NCBI GenBank assembly: GCA_963576475.1
Contig: OY754968.1
Span: forward strand, 17,372,734 to 17,436,733
Origin: Molanna angustata
Lineage: Eukaryota > Arthropoda > Insecta > Trichoptera > Molannidae
Length of the DNA stretch: 64,000 nucleotides
Direction: 5' to 3'
Of the stretch, positions 1 through 11,290 are shown one piece after another. How positions within the stretch are numbered: position 1 is the first letter of the stretch; every line of letters starts with the position of its first letter. Below the pieces are notes generated by a model. The model did not search any database. It was given only the letters and a program-made list of their open reading frames with translations, and was not told where the DNA came from. A program made the translations under genes and the position numbers.

Positions 1-210
1 GACACAAAGTCTACACATTGTGTAGACTTTCATTCTATACACTTTGCGACTAGTTTGCGACTAGTTTGCGACTAGTGTACACTTTGGGAAAAAGTGTAGT
101 AACGTGTAGTAACAGTGTGGACACATTGTTACCAGAATATTTAAATCTACACACAATGTGTGGTAACGTTACGACACTGTTACCACACTTCTGGTCGCGA
201 TCATTACAAT
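1..210. repeat. Left subterminal repeat cluster of the transposon
   Basis: Three perfect tandem copies of the 11-mer TTTGCGACTAG run from 43 to 75. Around them are a hairpin (AGTCTACAC/GTGTAGACT, about 9-29), two GTAGTAAC and several GTTACC or GTTACGACAC motifs. The same motifs recur near 9895-9990 and 10400-10590. They probably act as transposase-binding sites; that is inference from other subterminal arrays. Confidence 0.6.
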
Positions 211-290
211 GCTAAATGTAGAGAAAATGTCATAACATCTCAAACTGTTTCGTTAGAGTGCCACGCATTGTCATCAAAATTGCATTCATT

Positions 291-3200
291 ATGAGTAAAC
301 AACCAAAACCATTCCGTCACTCATCGACTTTCTACAGAAAAGTGAAAAAGTTAGTTAATTTACAAAACCTAACTCCAAGTAAGTATTTTTTTACCTATTT
401 AAATATTTCATTTGCAAATATATGAGCGAAATGTGCTCTTAGTTTATAATATGATACCTTTCTAACTATGTTTAATTAGTTCATCTAAAGTCGTAGGTAT
501 TCGTATTTATCTGATGTGTCGTTTCATGATTTGCTTTCTTTTTTAAACTAATGAATATGTCAATGTTAAATAAGTACATATAGATCTTCCTACTTTCCCT
601 AAATAAATATCTATATGTCATGTTCTTGTTTTGAATCAATCAAATATCGCTTGAAATAAATAAATAAATAATAATGTGCATTGATTGTCTACCTTAACAG
701 GAATTATTCCTACTTAGTTTGACTTAGTTTGAAATAAATAGACTAATAAATAGAAAATAGCGGAACACTTAACATGATACCACGAATACCTACATCATTA
801 TATTTTCATACTTTATTATTACATCTGTATTTTTTTTTAATTATTTATAATCAGAGATATTTGTTTTCCTTTAGGTCTTTTTGTGAAGAAAATAAATCTA
901 TTATTATTAATCATTTAGTCGTAGCTCTCGGAGTGTTCATATGTTCGCAATGTAAAAACAACTGAATTGTACATTATTCTAGCCGCTCCCGCGGCCCAAG
1001 CCTGTTTGCCGCTCCGCGGCTTTTAATTGGGCCGCTTCGCGCCTCTATTGCAAATAATCACAACAATTTGTTATTTTTTTGCGAAAATGACGTAAAAATG
1101 ACAAAAAATCGGTGATATAGATATAATTTAAAATATTTTTCTAATTAACAAACGTACCAGCAAACCAACTAAAAAATCCTTGTATGAACCTTGTATGAAT
1201 CCTTATACTTACACTTTTTCGATTTTTCCAGAACTTTTACAAAATGCACCATCTTCATCATTAATCAATCAAAATAAGAGAACTGAAGTGCCTGATACCG
1301 AAGACCTTAATGCCAAAGTACTTATTAGTTCTGAAGTGTCAACCTCTGTGCACCATAGCAATGTTGTTACCTTTCCCAGTACAGTATGCGATGTTGATGA
1401 AGTGCCGCATACTTCCAATTTAGCAGAAGATGAAGAATATGACGCAGAAACGCTTGACGATGAATCGTCTGATTCTGACATCGAAACACATTCTATAAGA
1501 GATCAAATTCAACAATGGGCATTGAAGTACCAGATTCGTCACAATGCCTTAAATGATTTACTTGGAATATTACGAGATCATTCAAATACAAATTTTAAGA
1601 ATTTTTTACCAATAGACAGTAGAAGTCTTTTAAAAACGCCAAGAATAAATAACATAGAATCAATGGGAAATGGAGAATATTGGTACAATGGATTAGAGAA
1701 TTGTCTTCAACATGCTTTATCCCAAACGATATCAGAATTACCGACATGCATATATTTGTCATTTAATATAGACGGTTTGCCTATAGCCAAAAGCACGAAA
1801 AACGAATTTTGGCCAATCTCAGGTAAAATAGACGGCATGGATATTGATCCATTTATTATTGCAATATTTTTCGGGAGCACAAAACCGCCTCTAGAATTAT
1901 ATTTGCGACCATTTATAAACGAGCTCTTAAAATTACTTAAAGATGGATTAATAATTCAAGGGAAAATGTATCCCATTAAAATTCGTTGCTTCATATGTGA
2001 TACACCTGCAAGGTGCTTTATTAAAGGTGAGTTTAAAATGTCATTTAATGATATGATTTTCTTCTGCACGTACTAAGGTATTATCCAATAAATTTCAGTC
2101 AAATTAATATTACCGGCGCATATTATATGAAATTTTTTCATTCCAGGTACTGTGGGGTTTAACAGTTACCATGGATGTATGAAATGCACAGTTATCGGAG
2201 AATACGATAGAAAAGGCCGACACATGAGTTTTCCTAGAACGGACATGCCTCTGCGTACCGACTATTCATTCAGAAACCGATTAGACCCTGATCACCACAA
2301 AGTAAAAAGTGCTATTGAAGATTTACCCATTGATCTAGTTAACGATTTTACGATTGCAGATGCTCTTCATTTGTTAGACTTGGGAGTTATGAAGAGATGC
2401 TTACTGGGATGGACTAGCGGAAGTTTTAATTTTCAAACGAAGTGGCCGGCAAAAGAAATTAATGATGTTTCAAGAAAACTAATTGAAATCAAATCAACTA
2501 CTCCGTCTGAAATACATCAAGGAAGACTGAGACAATTAGATACCCTTCACTTTTGGAAAGCTGCTGAATTCAAAAACTTTTTGTTATACTTTGGTCCAGT
2601 AGTGCTAAAAGAACATTTGTCATTTGAAGTGTATCAACATTTTTTAACATTGTTCTGTGCCACCACTATTTGTTATTCTGATGCTTATATATCATACCGA
2701 CACATAGCTGAAAAACTTTTTGTAAATTATATCGAAAAATTTGCAGAAATTTATGGTGAAGACTCTGTGAGTAGTAATATTCATAACCTTTGCCATATTG
2801 TAAATGATGTTTCAAGATTCGGGTCTCTACCTTCTCTAAGTGCTTATTCATTTGAAAGTATGCTATTTAGAATTAAAAACCTTTTGAGAAAAGGTGATCA
2901 ACCGTTAGCGCAAGTAGCGAATCGCATACAGGAACTATCAATGCTAAATGTTAAGGACAAAAAATGCAAACAGGCATATCCTGTCGCCAAATTCGAAAGT
3001 TTATTGGAAACGGGTAAAAAAGTATTTAGTACTGTCAAAATGACCGAGAATTACCAGTTGTCCAAAAACATAAAAGATAAGTGGTTTTTAAGTACTGATA
3101 ATAATATAATAGAGATGAAATTCGCAACTTCTGTTCAGGGAAAAATAAAAATAACCGGAAGCAATATAAAAAACAAAAGAAATTTTTTTGAGCGACCATT

Positions 3201-3369
3201 CAATTCTTCTTATATCAATATTTATGCTACATCGCTCGCTTATGAATCAGAAGAATCGAAAGAATACAATTTACAAGATGTGAAATGTAAACTTTTATGT
3301 ATGGTTTGCAATACGCAAATGGTTTTTATTCCAGTATTAACAACATTGGGTATAAAAATAGCCAAATAA
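291..3369 (+). CDS. Transposase, Transposase_21/tnp2-like, three exons
   Basis: Exons 291-378, 1232-2026 and 2147-3369 join in phase to 701 residues. The introns show GTAAGT...CCAG and GTGAGT...CCAG. The start is the ATG at 291, giving a basic N-terminus (MSKQPKPFRHSS). An acidic Glu/Asp stretch lies near residues 95-115. The nuclease-like core shows three conserved blocks: FNIDGLPI with Asp210 followed by FWPI, CDTPARC with Asp286 then a C-x2-C pair (GCMKC), and DALHLLDLGVMKR with Asp372. This is the layout I know for animal Transposase_21-type proteins; which acidic residues are catalytic is inferred. No frameshift or stop is seen, so the copy may be active. The 853-bp first intron is AT-rich, with a GC-rich patch at 985-1045 and nothing else recognised. 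Confidence 0.72.
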
Positions 3370-3529
3370 TAACCAATTTAGTGTAACAAGTTTTATTTTT
3401 ACCTACATATTAAAAATAAAAACAGTTTATAAAAATAATTTTTAAACAAATCAACTGACATTTTTGCTGACTCCTTAGCATTATTCAAGCGAGCACTGTC
3501 GAACGATTTCGGAAGTCAGCAGTGATATT

Positions 3530-3990
3530 ATTATTGTTCATGATAATGTTTTTATTCTATTATTATTATAAATATGAAAAAAAAAATGTTTTTATTTTGA
3601 TTGGTATTTTTCTTTTATTGCATTATTATTATTTTAAATTTGTAAAAAATGTTGTATATTTGATTGGTATAGTGTTTTTATTATATGATTATTATTTTAA
3701 ATTGTTAAAAACATGGATTTTTTTTTATTTTGATTGGTATAATGACATGTTTTTATTCTATTATTATTATAAATTTGAAAAAACATGTTTTTATTTTGAT
3801 TGGTATTTTGCCTTTATTGCATTATTATTATTTTAAATTTGTAAAAAATGTTGTATATTTGATTGGTATAGTGTTTTTATTATATGATTATTATTTTAAA
3901 TTGTTAAAAACATGGATTTTTTTTTATTTTGATTGGTATAATGACATGTTTTTATTCTATTATTATTATAAATTTGAAAAAACATGTTTA
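3530..3990. repeat. About 200-bp AT-rich tandem repeat
   Basis: The block beginning TTTTTATTCTATTATTATTA starts near 3548, 3749 and 3949, giving roughly 2.3 copies of a 200-bp unit. It lies just after the transposase stop codon. The open frames across it are Phe/Tyr/Leu-rich products of the repeat and not genes. Confidence 0.75.
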
Positions 3991-4244
3991 AAAAACATGT
4001 ATTCTGTAATTTAACTGTCGTTTAATTTAATTATTTATTGCTATTAATTCTGTTTATAAATTGGTGTATATTTTGATTTTTTATTTTTGTATAAATTTCT
4101 AATTGAATTGTTTAGTGTTTACTATTTGTTGTAATTGTGAATATATATTATGATTATTTGTAAAAGAAAAAAGTTTTTATTAGATATATGTTTTTATTAG
4201 ATATAACAAAACAATAATTTACATTATAACAAAACAAACATACA

Positions 4245-5166
4245 ACCAATTTAGTGTAACAAGATTTATTTTTACCTACATATTAAAAATAAAAACAGTT
4301 TATAAAAATTTTTTTTGAACAAATCAACAATGAGTAATTACATTATAACAAAACAATAATTACATTATAACAAACAATAAATTACATTATAACAAAACAT
4401 ACATACATACAACCAATTTAGAGTAACAAGATTTGTTTTTACCTACATATTAAAAATAAAAACAGTTTATAAAAAAATATTTTTAAACAAATCAACATTA
4501 TAACAAAACAATAATTACATTATAACAAACAATAAATTACATTATAACAAACAATAAATTACATTATAACAAAACATACACACATACAACCAATTTAGTG
4601 TAACAAGTTTTATTTTTACCTACATATTAAAAATAAAAACAGTTTATAAAAAATATTTTTAAACAAATCAACATTATAACAAAACAATAATTACATTATA
4701 ACAAAAAATAAATTACATTATAACAAACAATAAATTACATTATAACAAAACATACACACATACAACCAATTTGGTGTAAAAAGTTTTATTTTTACCTACA
4801 TATTAAAAATAAAAACAGTTTATAAAAAATATTTGTAAACAAATCACATTATAACAAAGCAATAATTACATTATAACAAAAAATAAATTACATTATAACA
4901 AACAATAAATTACATTATAACAAAACATACACACATACAACCAATTTAGTGTAACAAGTTTTATTTTTACCTACATATTAAAAATAAAAACAGTTTATAA
5001 AAATATTTTTAAACAAATCACATTATAACAAAACAATAATTACATTATAACAAACAATAAATTACATTATAACAAACAATAAATTACATTATAACAAAAC
5101 ATACACATATACAACCAATTTAGTGTAACAAATTTTATTTTTACCTACATATTAAAAATAAAAACA
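4245..5166. repeat. About 175-bp tandem array, copies of the transposase 3' UTR
   Basis: ACCAATTTAGTGTAACAAG starts near 4245, 4412, 4589, 4765, 4940 and 5114, so the period is 167-177 bp. Each unit has an AT-rich half shared with the sequence right after the transposase stop (3371-3460), plus a run of ATTACATTATAACAAA sub-repeats. The founder copy is therefore the gene's own 3' UTR. The array fills the space between the stop codons of the two converging genes. Confidence 0.85.
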
Positions 5167-5208
5167 AAGTTATTTTTCACATATTGTTGAAATACTATTA
5201 TGTTGAAT

Positions 5209-8200
5209 TTAAATATCTATTATGTTGTTGTCTATTTGTTGTTCCGTGTTCTGTAGTGAAGAATTCATATTGATATCAATTGTGTCTGGCGAATCATCTG
5301 TTAATTAAAATAAAATCATTATAATATTGTCTTAGAATTGAATGATTTAATGTGAGGAAAAAATGAAATAAATATAGTTGTTCTGTAAATACTTACCAAT
5401 TTTATTTCTCCAATCATCGAACCCATCCTTCATCGCATTTTCATCTTGTGTTTCACAGCCCGTTTTTCTTTTTTTTTTTTTATTCAGCTTCTTTTCACAA
5501 CTAAAAATGAAGCAAAAAATATAAATAAATTTTGTATGTAGTTAGTAATAAAATTTTGTAAGTAGTTTAAATTTTTTTTTCTACTAACTTATTTCGCTTC
5601 AAGCGTTGGCCACTGTGCTTTATAGCACTATTTTGCATGAAAATGTCGCAGTCTTTAGCTGAGCAAGAACTATCAGCTAGCTTGATTATTTTATAAAAAA
5701 GAGTTCTTGTTCTTATATATTTAACAAATGATACTTTTGAACATCCTTTTATTCCTTTCCAACTTAGTGAATAAAGGAGTTCATCTGTCAATATTTCTTT
5801 TAATATAAGTAAACCAATCTTAGATGTTTTATGCATTCCTGATGTTCCGCATATTGCTGAAAATTTTTGTATCTGCAATGCAATGTAAAAAGCAATTAGG
5901 TACATATTAATTTAAATATAAAAGTTTGTCGAATAACGCAACACACCGGTCTGAATATCTGTTATTATTATTGCATGCAATACAATATGATACAATAACT
6001 TGTTAATATCTCATATTTTTTTTACATCAATATATACCATTTTTTTTTCGAACAATGGGTCTGAGAGTCCACTCTCCAGTTTATCCAATTCGTCAATCGC
6101 CTGAATGGGAAATCGCATGTCATTCTGTGATATATCATTTCCTATTTGGATCGGCTGCATAGGAGATCGCATGTCCTTCTGTGATATAATATCATCCATT
6201 TTTTGTTGAGGGACATTGTTTTTCCTTTGGAGAAGATCGATCATCTTGTCCAATTGAACTTGCATTATTGCAAAATTTTGTTGAGTTTCTTGTTCAACTA
6301 AAAATAACATAATATGTAAATAACATAGTGCATAATATGTAATAATATGTATGTAGGTGTACAGAACGAGTTACAGAACAATAGCGATGCTATTTTATTT
6401 TGTTTAGCTTCTCGGGCAACTAACAGGTAGGTACTATGTCAAATATTAATTTAACACGCACCCAATAATAATATGTACAAAACATAAAACCAGCAAACAA
6501 CAAGATAAATACTAATTAATACAATAATAATTACTTACAATTTTGGAATCGCTGAATAGATTCTTTGAGTAACTTGTTCTCGGTAGCCAAGCTACTCGAT
6601 TCAGATATCATCTGGTTGAAATCACTTATACTTATTGAAACAAAATTTGGTTCAATATTATTTGTTACTGGCTCGGGATTTAAGAAACACTCGGCGGTTT
6701 CCAGATTATCTCCTTCATTGACATTTATGGCCTCCGTTAAAATTTGAAATTCGTTATTCATATTGATTGAATTTTGTAAACTTGACTTTACGGTAGGATT
6801 CAGCCTACTCTTTTCGCGATCGTTATGGTACCTGTAAAATAAACATTTGTATACACAAAGAATCAAAATATTTATATTTATACAATATACAAACAGGGCC
6901 GGATAAATCATAGAACAATCCGGAACAAGAAGTCAGGGCGCTTGTCTAAAAAGGGCGCTTAAAATCCTAAAATGTTAATTATATAAATCAAAAATTCCCC
7001 AGGTATGGCACTCGGTTCTCTCTGCCTTCCCCGAAAAGGACACGGCGTGATGGTGTGTATGTTAAAATTCTGCGGTGATCTTGTCCGTCTATTACCGTGT
7101 TATTCGTAAACATATACCTACCTACCAAATACTAACAACACGTTTATGCTGCTCGACATTCGATTCACACACACGCACACATAATCATTGTAATAATTTA
7201 CTTGCTTAAGTGTAAAAATTATCTACATAATGAAGCCAGCGCCCCCCTATCTGAAATCGCCCGGGCGGTTCATAATGAATTTCATATGAGATGGTAACGG
7301 CATGTTTGAAAACATTTCAGATGCTACACACCATAGTAACTTTAATGATAAATTATACTAAGAACTCTTATTGCTTGTTAATGAAACTACATAAGCCGTT
7401 TTAAATATGCGGAACCTGTATACAACCAATAGCAAGGTTTTCTAAAAAAGGGAAACAATGTTCTATAGAAATGTTATGACAATTTCAGTGAAGTTTTCCC
7501 TTTCGACTTTAGCGACATACTTACTTATTTTCTTGACCTCGGTCGCCGACTCGTCACCTGACTCTTTCAATTATTCATATATTATTGTTTCTATCTCTCT
7601 CTTCTGTCTGATGTCAAGTGTTAACACGTGTCAATATTTTTTACGAGTCTAGTATAGACCATAGATTTTAATATATACAACTAGATGGAATACTAGTCGG
7701 CAAAGTGTGTCGAAATCAACTGGAGTTTTCGTGTGCTGTTTTGTGTAAAATTCATCGAAATACCTCGTTTTATTAATTTTAATTTATGTATTAATTATAC
7801 CAAGAACTTATTAAGTGTTTTGTGTTAATTAGAATAGCGATTTGTTTTTTTATTTTAAGTTTGGTGTGATTTTAAATTTTTACTGGCATTTTATAGTTAT
7901 ATTGAGTTTTTATTTAATTAGAAATAGTTTTTATGATAAAATTAAATAGTGTTAACATTAGTTATTAAGTTTAGTTTATTTACATAATATTTGTGATAGT
8001 TAAAAGGACTTTTAAAATTATATTTTACTTTAAAACGGTTTATGTGATGAGACCCAATACTTTAAAAATTGTAAGACTTAAGGTTTTAGTTTAAAATGCC
8101 TACTTCTCAGGATACGTTACATACATGAATAGGAATAGGTAGAATTATAATTTATTTTTGTTCTTTGGTTTATATTATGTAGGTATCTTGATTTTTACTG

Positions 8201-10344
8201 TATAATATTGAATTATACTGCATAATATAATATTAAAATTCCAAACATTTGGGAAGGAGGGGGGGGGGGGGGGGGCGGTTTGAAATATATTGCTATGGGC
8301 GCAAAAACACGTTTATCCGGCCCTGTATACAAACTATATAATATTAATACAATATACAAACTTTCTTTTCACACACACACACACACACACACACAAATGT
8401 AAGATGTTTACTTGTAATTTTTTTACATAGCTGTTGACAAACTGTTAAATAAAAAAAATAATATATAAATGAATTCTTATAAGGTTAGGTAATATTGTAC
8501 CTATATAATGTTAATTCTATTTATCGGTGCATTTACTATACCTATTTTTATGAAGCGAATGCACGCGTATAGCAAGTTTACTAATTAAAAGTTTTAGATA
8601 TTAGGTATAAATAATATTATTCTCTCTGTAGTGTATAGATCGAAGCGCGCTCACAGAACACTATACTCTAGAAAGCGTGCTGCTCTAACTGACCATACAA
8701 CACTGCGTACACTCAAGGCCACAGCTCTAGAGCAACTGTTGATTATGATCGGCCAGGTGTAGGTAGGTACCAGGTACGAGCCGCCATCTTAAAATTTTTC
8801 GACCGGGAGGCGGACGGTGTGAGCCTCAGGCTTTTGGCTTTGTCCATCCGACGAAGTTTAGCTACGAGTAAAAGAGATAGCTATGTGTAACATTAACGGC
8901 GCTGCCTTACGTTGGTAAAGTACCTACATTATGCATTGTCAAATTCAAATACCTACATAATATTATCTCTGTGTTTTAGCCAAAATTTATTTGAGATGCG
9001 AAAAAATGTCGTGTTCATCAAATACAACAAAATTATATTTAATAGTCTCGCAATTGTCGTTTCATACGTGTGTCTAGTTTTTTTTACCAGAAAAACTGTA
9101 GTAATTACCTACATATTTAATGATTGTGTGTCAATACTACTATGTTATATAGAAAAAAATGTGTAAAACCAATAAATTATTGTAAAATTAAATGCATTGT
9201 TTTTGGCATCTGTGTTAGTAATGTTTACATTATGTATACATCCCTATTCACCCACACTTGAACACATTTCCACGCACACTAGTACACATCTCAAAATGCA
9301 CACTAACAAAAAATGGATACGCTCAAAATGGATATGCTCTGCCCATAAGATACTTGGTCCAAGGTGATCACATGATCAAGCCACGCAAGTAAACACCTAC
9401 ATTTGGCTTCAGAAATGATTTTCAAAATGAGTTTTAAAGACGTTTGGCGAAAAATTTATTTGTTCTTTTAATTCATAGTTTGTAACCATAGAATTATAAG
9501 GTACCTTTAGAAGAAATTATGTATATTATTGTTCAAGCCAAGACAAAGTAAAAAGCTTACCTTTCCTCATCTTCCGTATCTTCTAACGATGTATACAATT
9601 CTTCTAACTTCAACCCTTCCATAAAATTACTGATTCCACTTGCTTTTACTTTGCAATTCATTTTTTTCCAATTTTCAGCTGGCATGCTTACTTCGTCTCT
9701 TCTTAATTTCTCCAAATCCGAATTTTTCCTAGTCCTTGGCCAAAATAAATTATTGTCCACAACCCATGTGCTGGGCACAAGTGAAATGAGATGGGAAGAT
9801 CCTTCAATGGTTAGCACAATTGAAAATGGCATTTTGGTTTTCAAAACTTTGAGAACAACTGTAATGAAATAAAGTATGTGAAGCCATTTTGTGATTTAGA
9901 AACTTTGTTACTACTTTTGGTAAATGTTACTAAATGTGTCGAAACATTTAGTAACATTGTTACCACTATTTTGTGACTAGATTGCAATTGTTTTAAATGA
10001 TAAATAAAAATATATTTTCACATAATTCACCAATATTATGGTTATTATTGCTCACATAACTATATTATCTGTATTTTAATTTGATATTCTATTGAAACAA
10101 AAGCTTCTAATCTCTGGGAATTTATGATAATTTTGTTTAAATAATGTATAAATTTCGATATTATTGTTTAAATTACAATTATATGGTGGCGCGTTGATGG
10201 ATTTCAACATATTTGAACAAATTGCACCGTAAATTATTTTTCCCATCAATAATCGAATTATATAAGTCATGAAAATCAATATTAAAAATGTATATACTTA
10301 CATAAACAAACTGTGATGGCGGCGTTATCTTTTTTTTTATACAT
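5209..10344 (-). CDS. DUF4806-domain protein of the transposon, seven exons
   Basis: Read on the minus strand, exons are 10344-10302, 9858-9561, 6831-6539, 6297-6038, 5872-5589, 5500-5397 and 5297-5209. All junctions are GT-AG and phases agree, giving 456 residues. Residues about 299-393 form a DUF4806 domain (FSAICGTSG ... SWKGIKG ... SGQRLKRN). The N-terminal part has the PSTWVV ... FWPR pattern common in these proteins, and the middle is polar with a likely coiled coil. A Lys-rich tail (KKKKRK) could be a nuclear localisation signal. DUF4806 has no known activity. I infer an accessory role in transposition from its pairing with the transposase. The first exon (14 codons) rests only on phase and splice signals. 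The 2.7-kb third-from-start intron is swollen by a hAT insertion; the rest of it (8334-9560) shows nothing recognised except a CA repeat. Confidence 0.7.
6894..8325. mobile_element. Non-autonomous hAT element with 8-bp target duplication
   Basis: The ends are CAGGGCCGGATAAA and its inverted complement TTTATCCGGCCCTG. The element is flanked on both sides by the identical 8-mer TATACAAA (6886-6893 and 8326-8333). The terminal CAGGG and 8-bp duplication are hallmarks of hAT transposons. The 1,432 bp contain no transposase reading frame, only a short frame at 7458-7652 with no recognised similarity. A long G run lies near 8258-8275. It is nested in an intron of the DUF4806 gene, so it arrived after the host transposon. 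Confidence 0.9.
8370..8395. repeat. (AC)n microsatellite
   Basis: An uninterrupted AC run of about 26 bp lies just right of the hAT element, inside the DUF4806 intron. Confidence 0.9.
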
Positions 10345-10604
10345 ATAATTAGCACTAACGGCAAGACGTTAAACGCGTGAACGAAGCGGATGACGTATTT
10401 GAAAAGTAGTCGCAAAGTAGAAACAATGTTACCACACGGCGTCGGAACATTGTGACCGAATGTTACTGTGTCTACTCTTCCCCATTTCTAGTCGCCGTTA
10501 CGACACAGTGTGCACACGGCGACTGAAATATGTTACTAGAATACAATGTTTCGACACAAACCGTGTCGACACGTGTCGACACGGCGACTGGAATTGGCTG
10601 TATG
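10345..10604. repeat. Right subterminal cluster and 5' flank of the DUF4806 gene
   Basis: GC-rich mixture of GTTACCACAC, TAGTCGCCGTTAC, GCACACGGCGACTG and a perfect palindrome CCGTGTCGACACGTGTCGACACGG-type core near 10560-10585. These mirror the motifs at 1-210. As it directly precedes the DUF4806 start codon it probably also holds that gene's promoter; this is inferred. Confidence 0.6.
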
Positions 10605-10608
10605 GGCT

Positions 10609-11277
10609 AGAAGCTAGCACTCGCTCTCTTGGCATTCGACGTTGGTAGAGGACGGGCGGTTTGGTGTGACGCCGTCACCGGTCGACATGTGCTCCCGATG
10701 GCGGCCGTATTTTCGACGGCGCAGGAGGTCTGCGTGACAGGACACGTCACGCGCATGGACGCTGCTGGTGCTATGGAGCCAAGATGAGGGCATCTACTGG
10801 GCAGAAGCGTGGACATGCGCCTTCATAGCGTTGCCATGTGGCACGGAGCCAGCCATGGGTGACTGTCTGGCAGAGGAGAAGAGGAAACTATGCCGAGTAC
10901 GAGAAGGACCTGCCAGCCTGACGCAGAGGCTGGGCCCCGCCGGACTTTCAGCCACCACGTGGAAGACAGTGACATGCCTGGAGAGAGGATGCCGCTGTAC
11001 CCTGGGGCTGCACCTTCTGGTCGGCGTCTCTTCGTGCTCGGTTGTGTTTGAGAGTTGGATTGTTATTCTTCGTTTTGTTTTGTTGAATTCTGTTGCTATG
11101 GTTGCTGTAGTGTTTTTGTTTTTTTATTTATTTAATTGCCGTTGGACCTTGATAATATTTTGAATAAATGCGCCGTACTAAAAGAATTTCATAGTGTCGA
11201 CATCATTTGTCTCATTTTCTTCCTCGCATTGGCTTTGATGTTTCCTCGTGGTCGGAGAGAGGGGCAGAGGGCTCATC
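10609..11277 (+). repeat. Arm A: diverged copy of the foldback arm
   Basis: Starting from CTAGAAGCTAGCACTCGC, this segment follows the right arm of the neighbouring palindrome (12405-13214) through TGGCATTCGACG, the AATAAATGCGCCGTACTA block and a tail ending CTCATCAAT. It is clearly more diverged than arms B and C are from each other. It lacks an internal stretch of roughly 130 bp that arm C has near 12605-12760. It reads in the same direction as arm C and tail to tail with arm B. Open frames inside it have no recognised similarity. Confidence 0.75.
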
Positions 11278-11290
11278 AATGTGTTGAAAT

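Larger units (their letters stand above)
1..10604. mobile_element. Two-gene DNA transposon (transposase + DUF4806), CACTA-like
   Basis: The block carries a transposase gene on the plus strand and a DUF4806 gene on the minus strand, converging on a tandem array. Both flanks (1-210 and 10345-10604) are crowded with the same short motifs: GCGACTAG/CTAGTCGC, GTTAC/GTAAC next to ACAC or TGTG, and GTGTCGACAC-like palindromes. Such subterminal arrays are typical of CACTA/EnSpm-type elements, which fits the transposase family. The left edge may lie outside the window, and I could not pin a target duplication. The right edge must lie before about 10605, where a different repeat starts. The two-gene unit and the motif clusters are seen; that they form one element is inferred. 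Confidence 0.65.

Noticed and set aside
1269..1481. Ser-rich protein on the minus strand
   Set aside because: Shadow of the transposase exon's acidic region.
3522..4014. Open frames of about 100 residues rich in Phe and Tyr
   Set aside because: They are products of the 200-bp AT-rich tandem repeat and have no codon-like constraint or similarity.
4245..5166. CRISPR-like array
   Set aside because: Units are contiguous tandem copies with no unique spacers, in eukaryotic DNA.
7458..7652. 64-residue membrane-like protein in the hAT element
   Set aside because: Short, hydrophobic by AT-rich composition, no similarity, inside a non-autonomous element.
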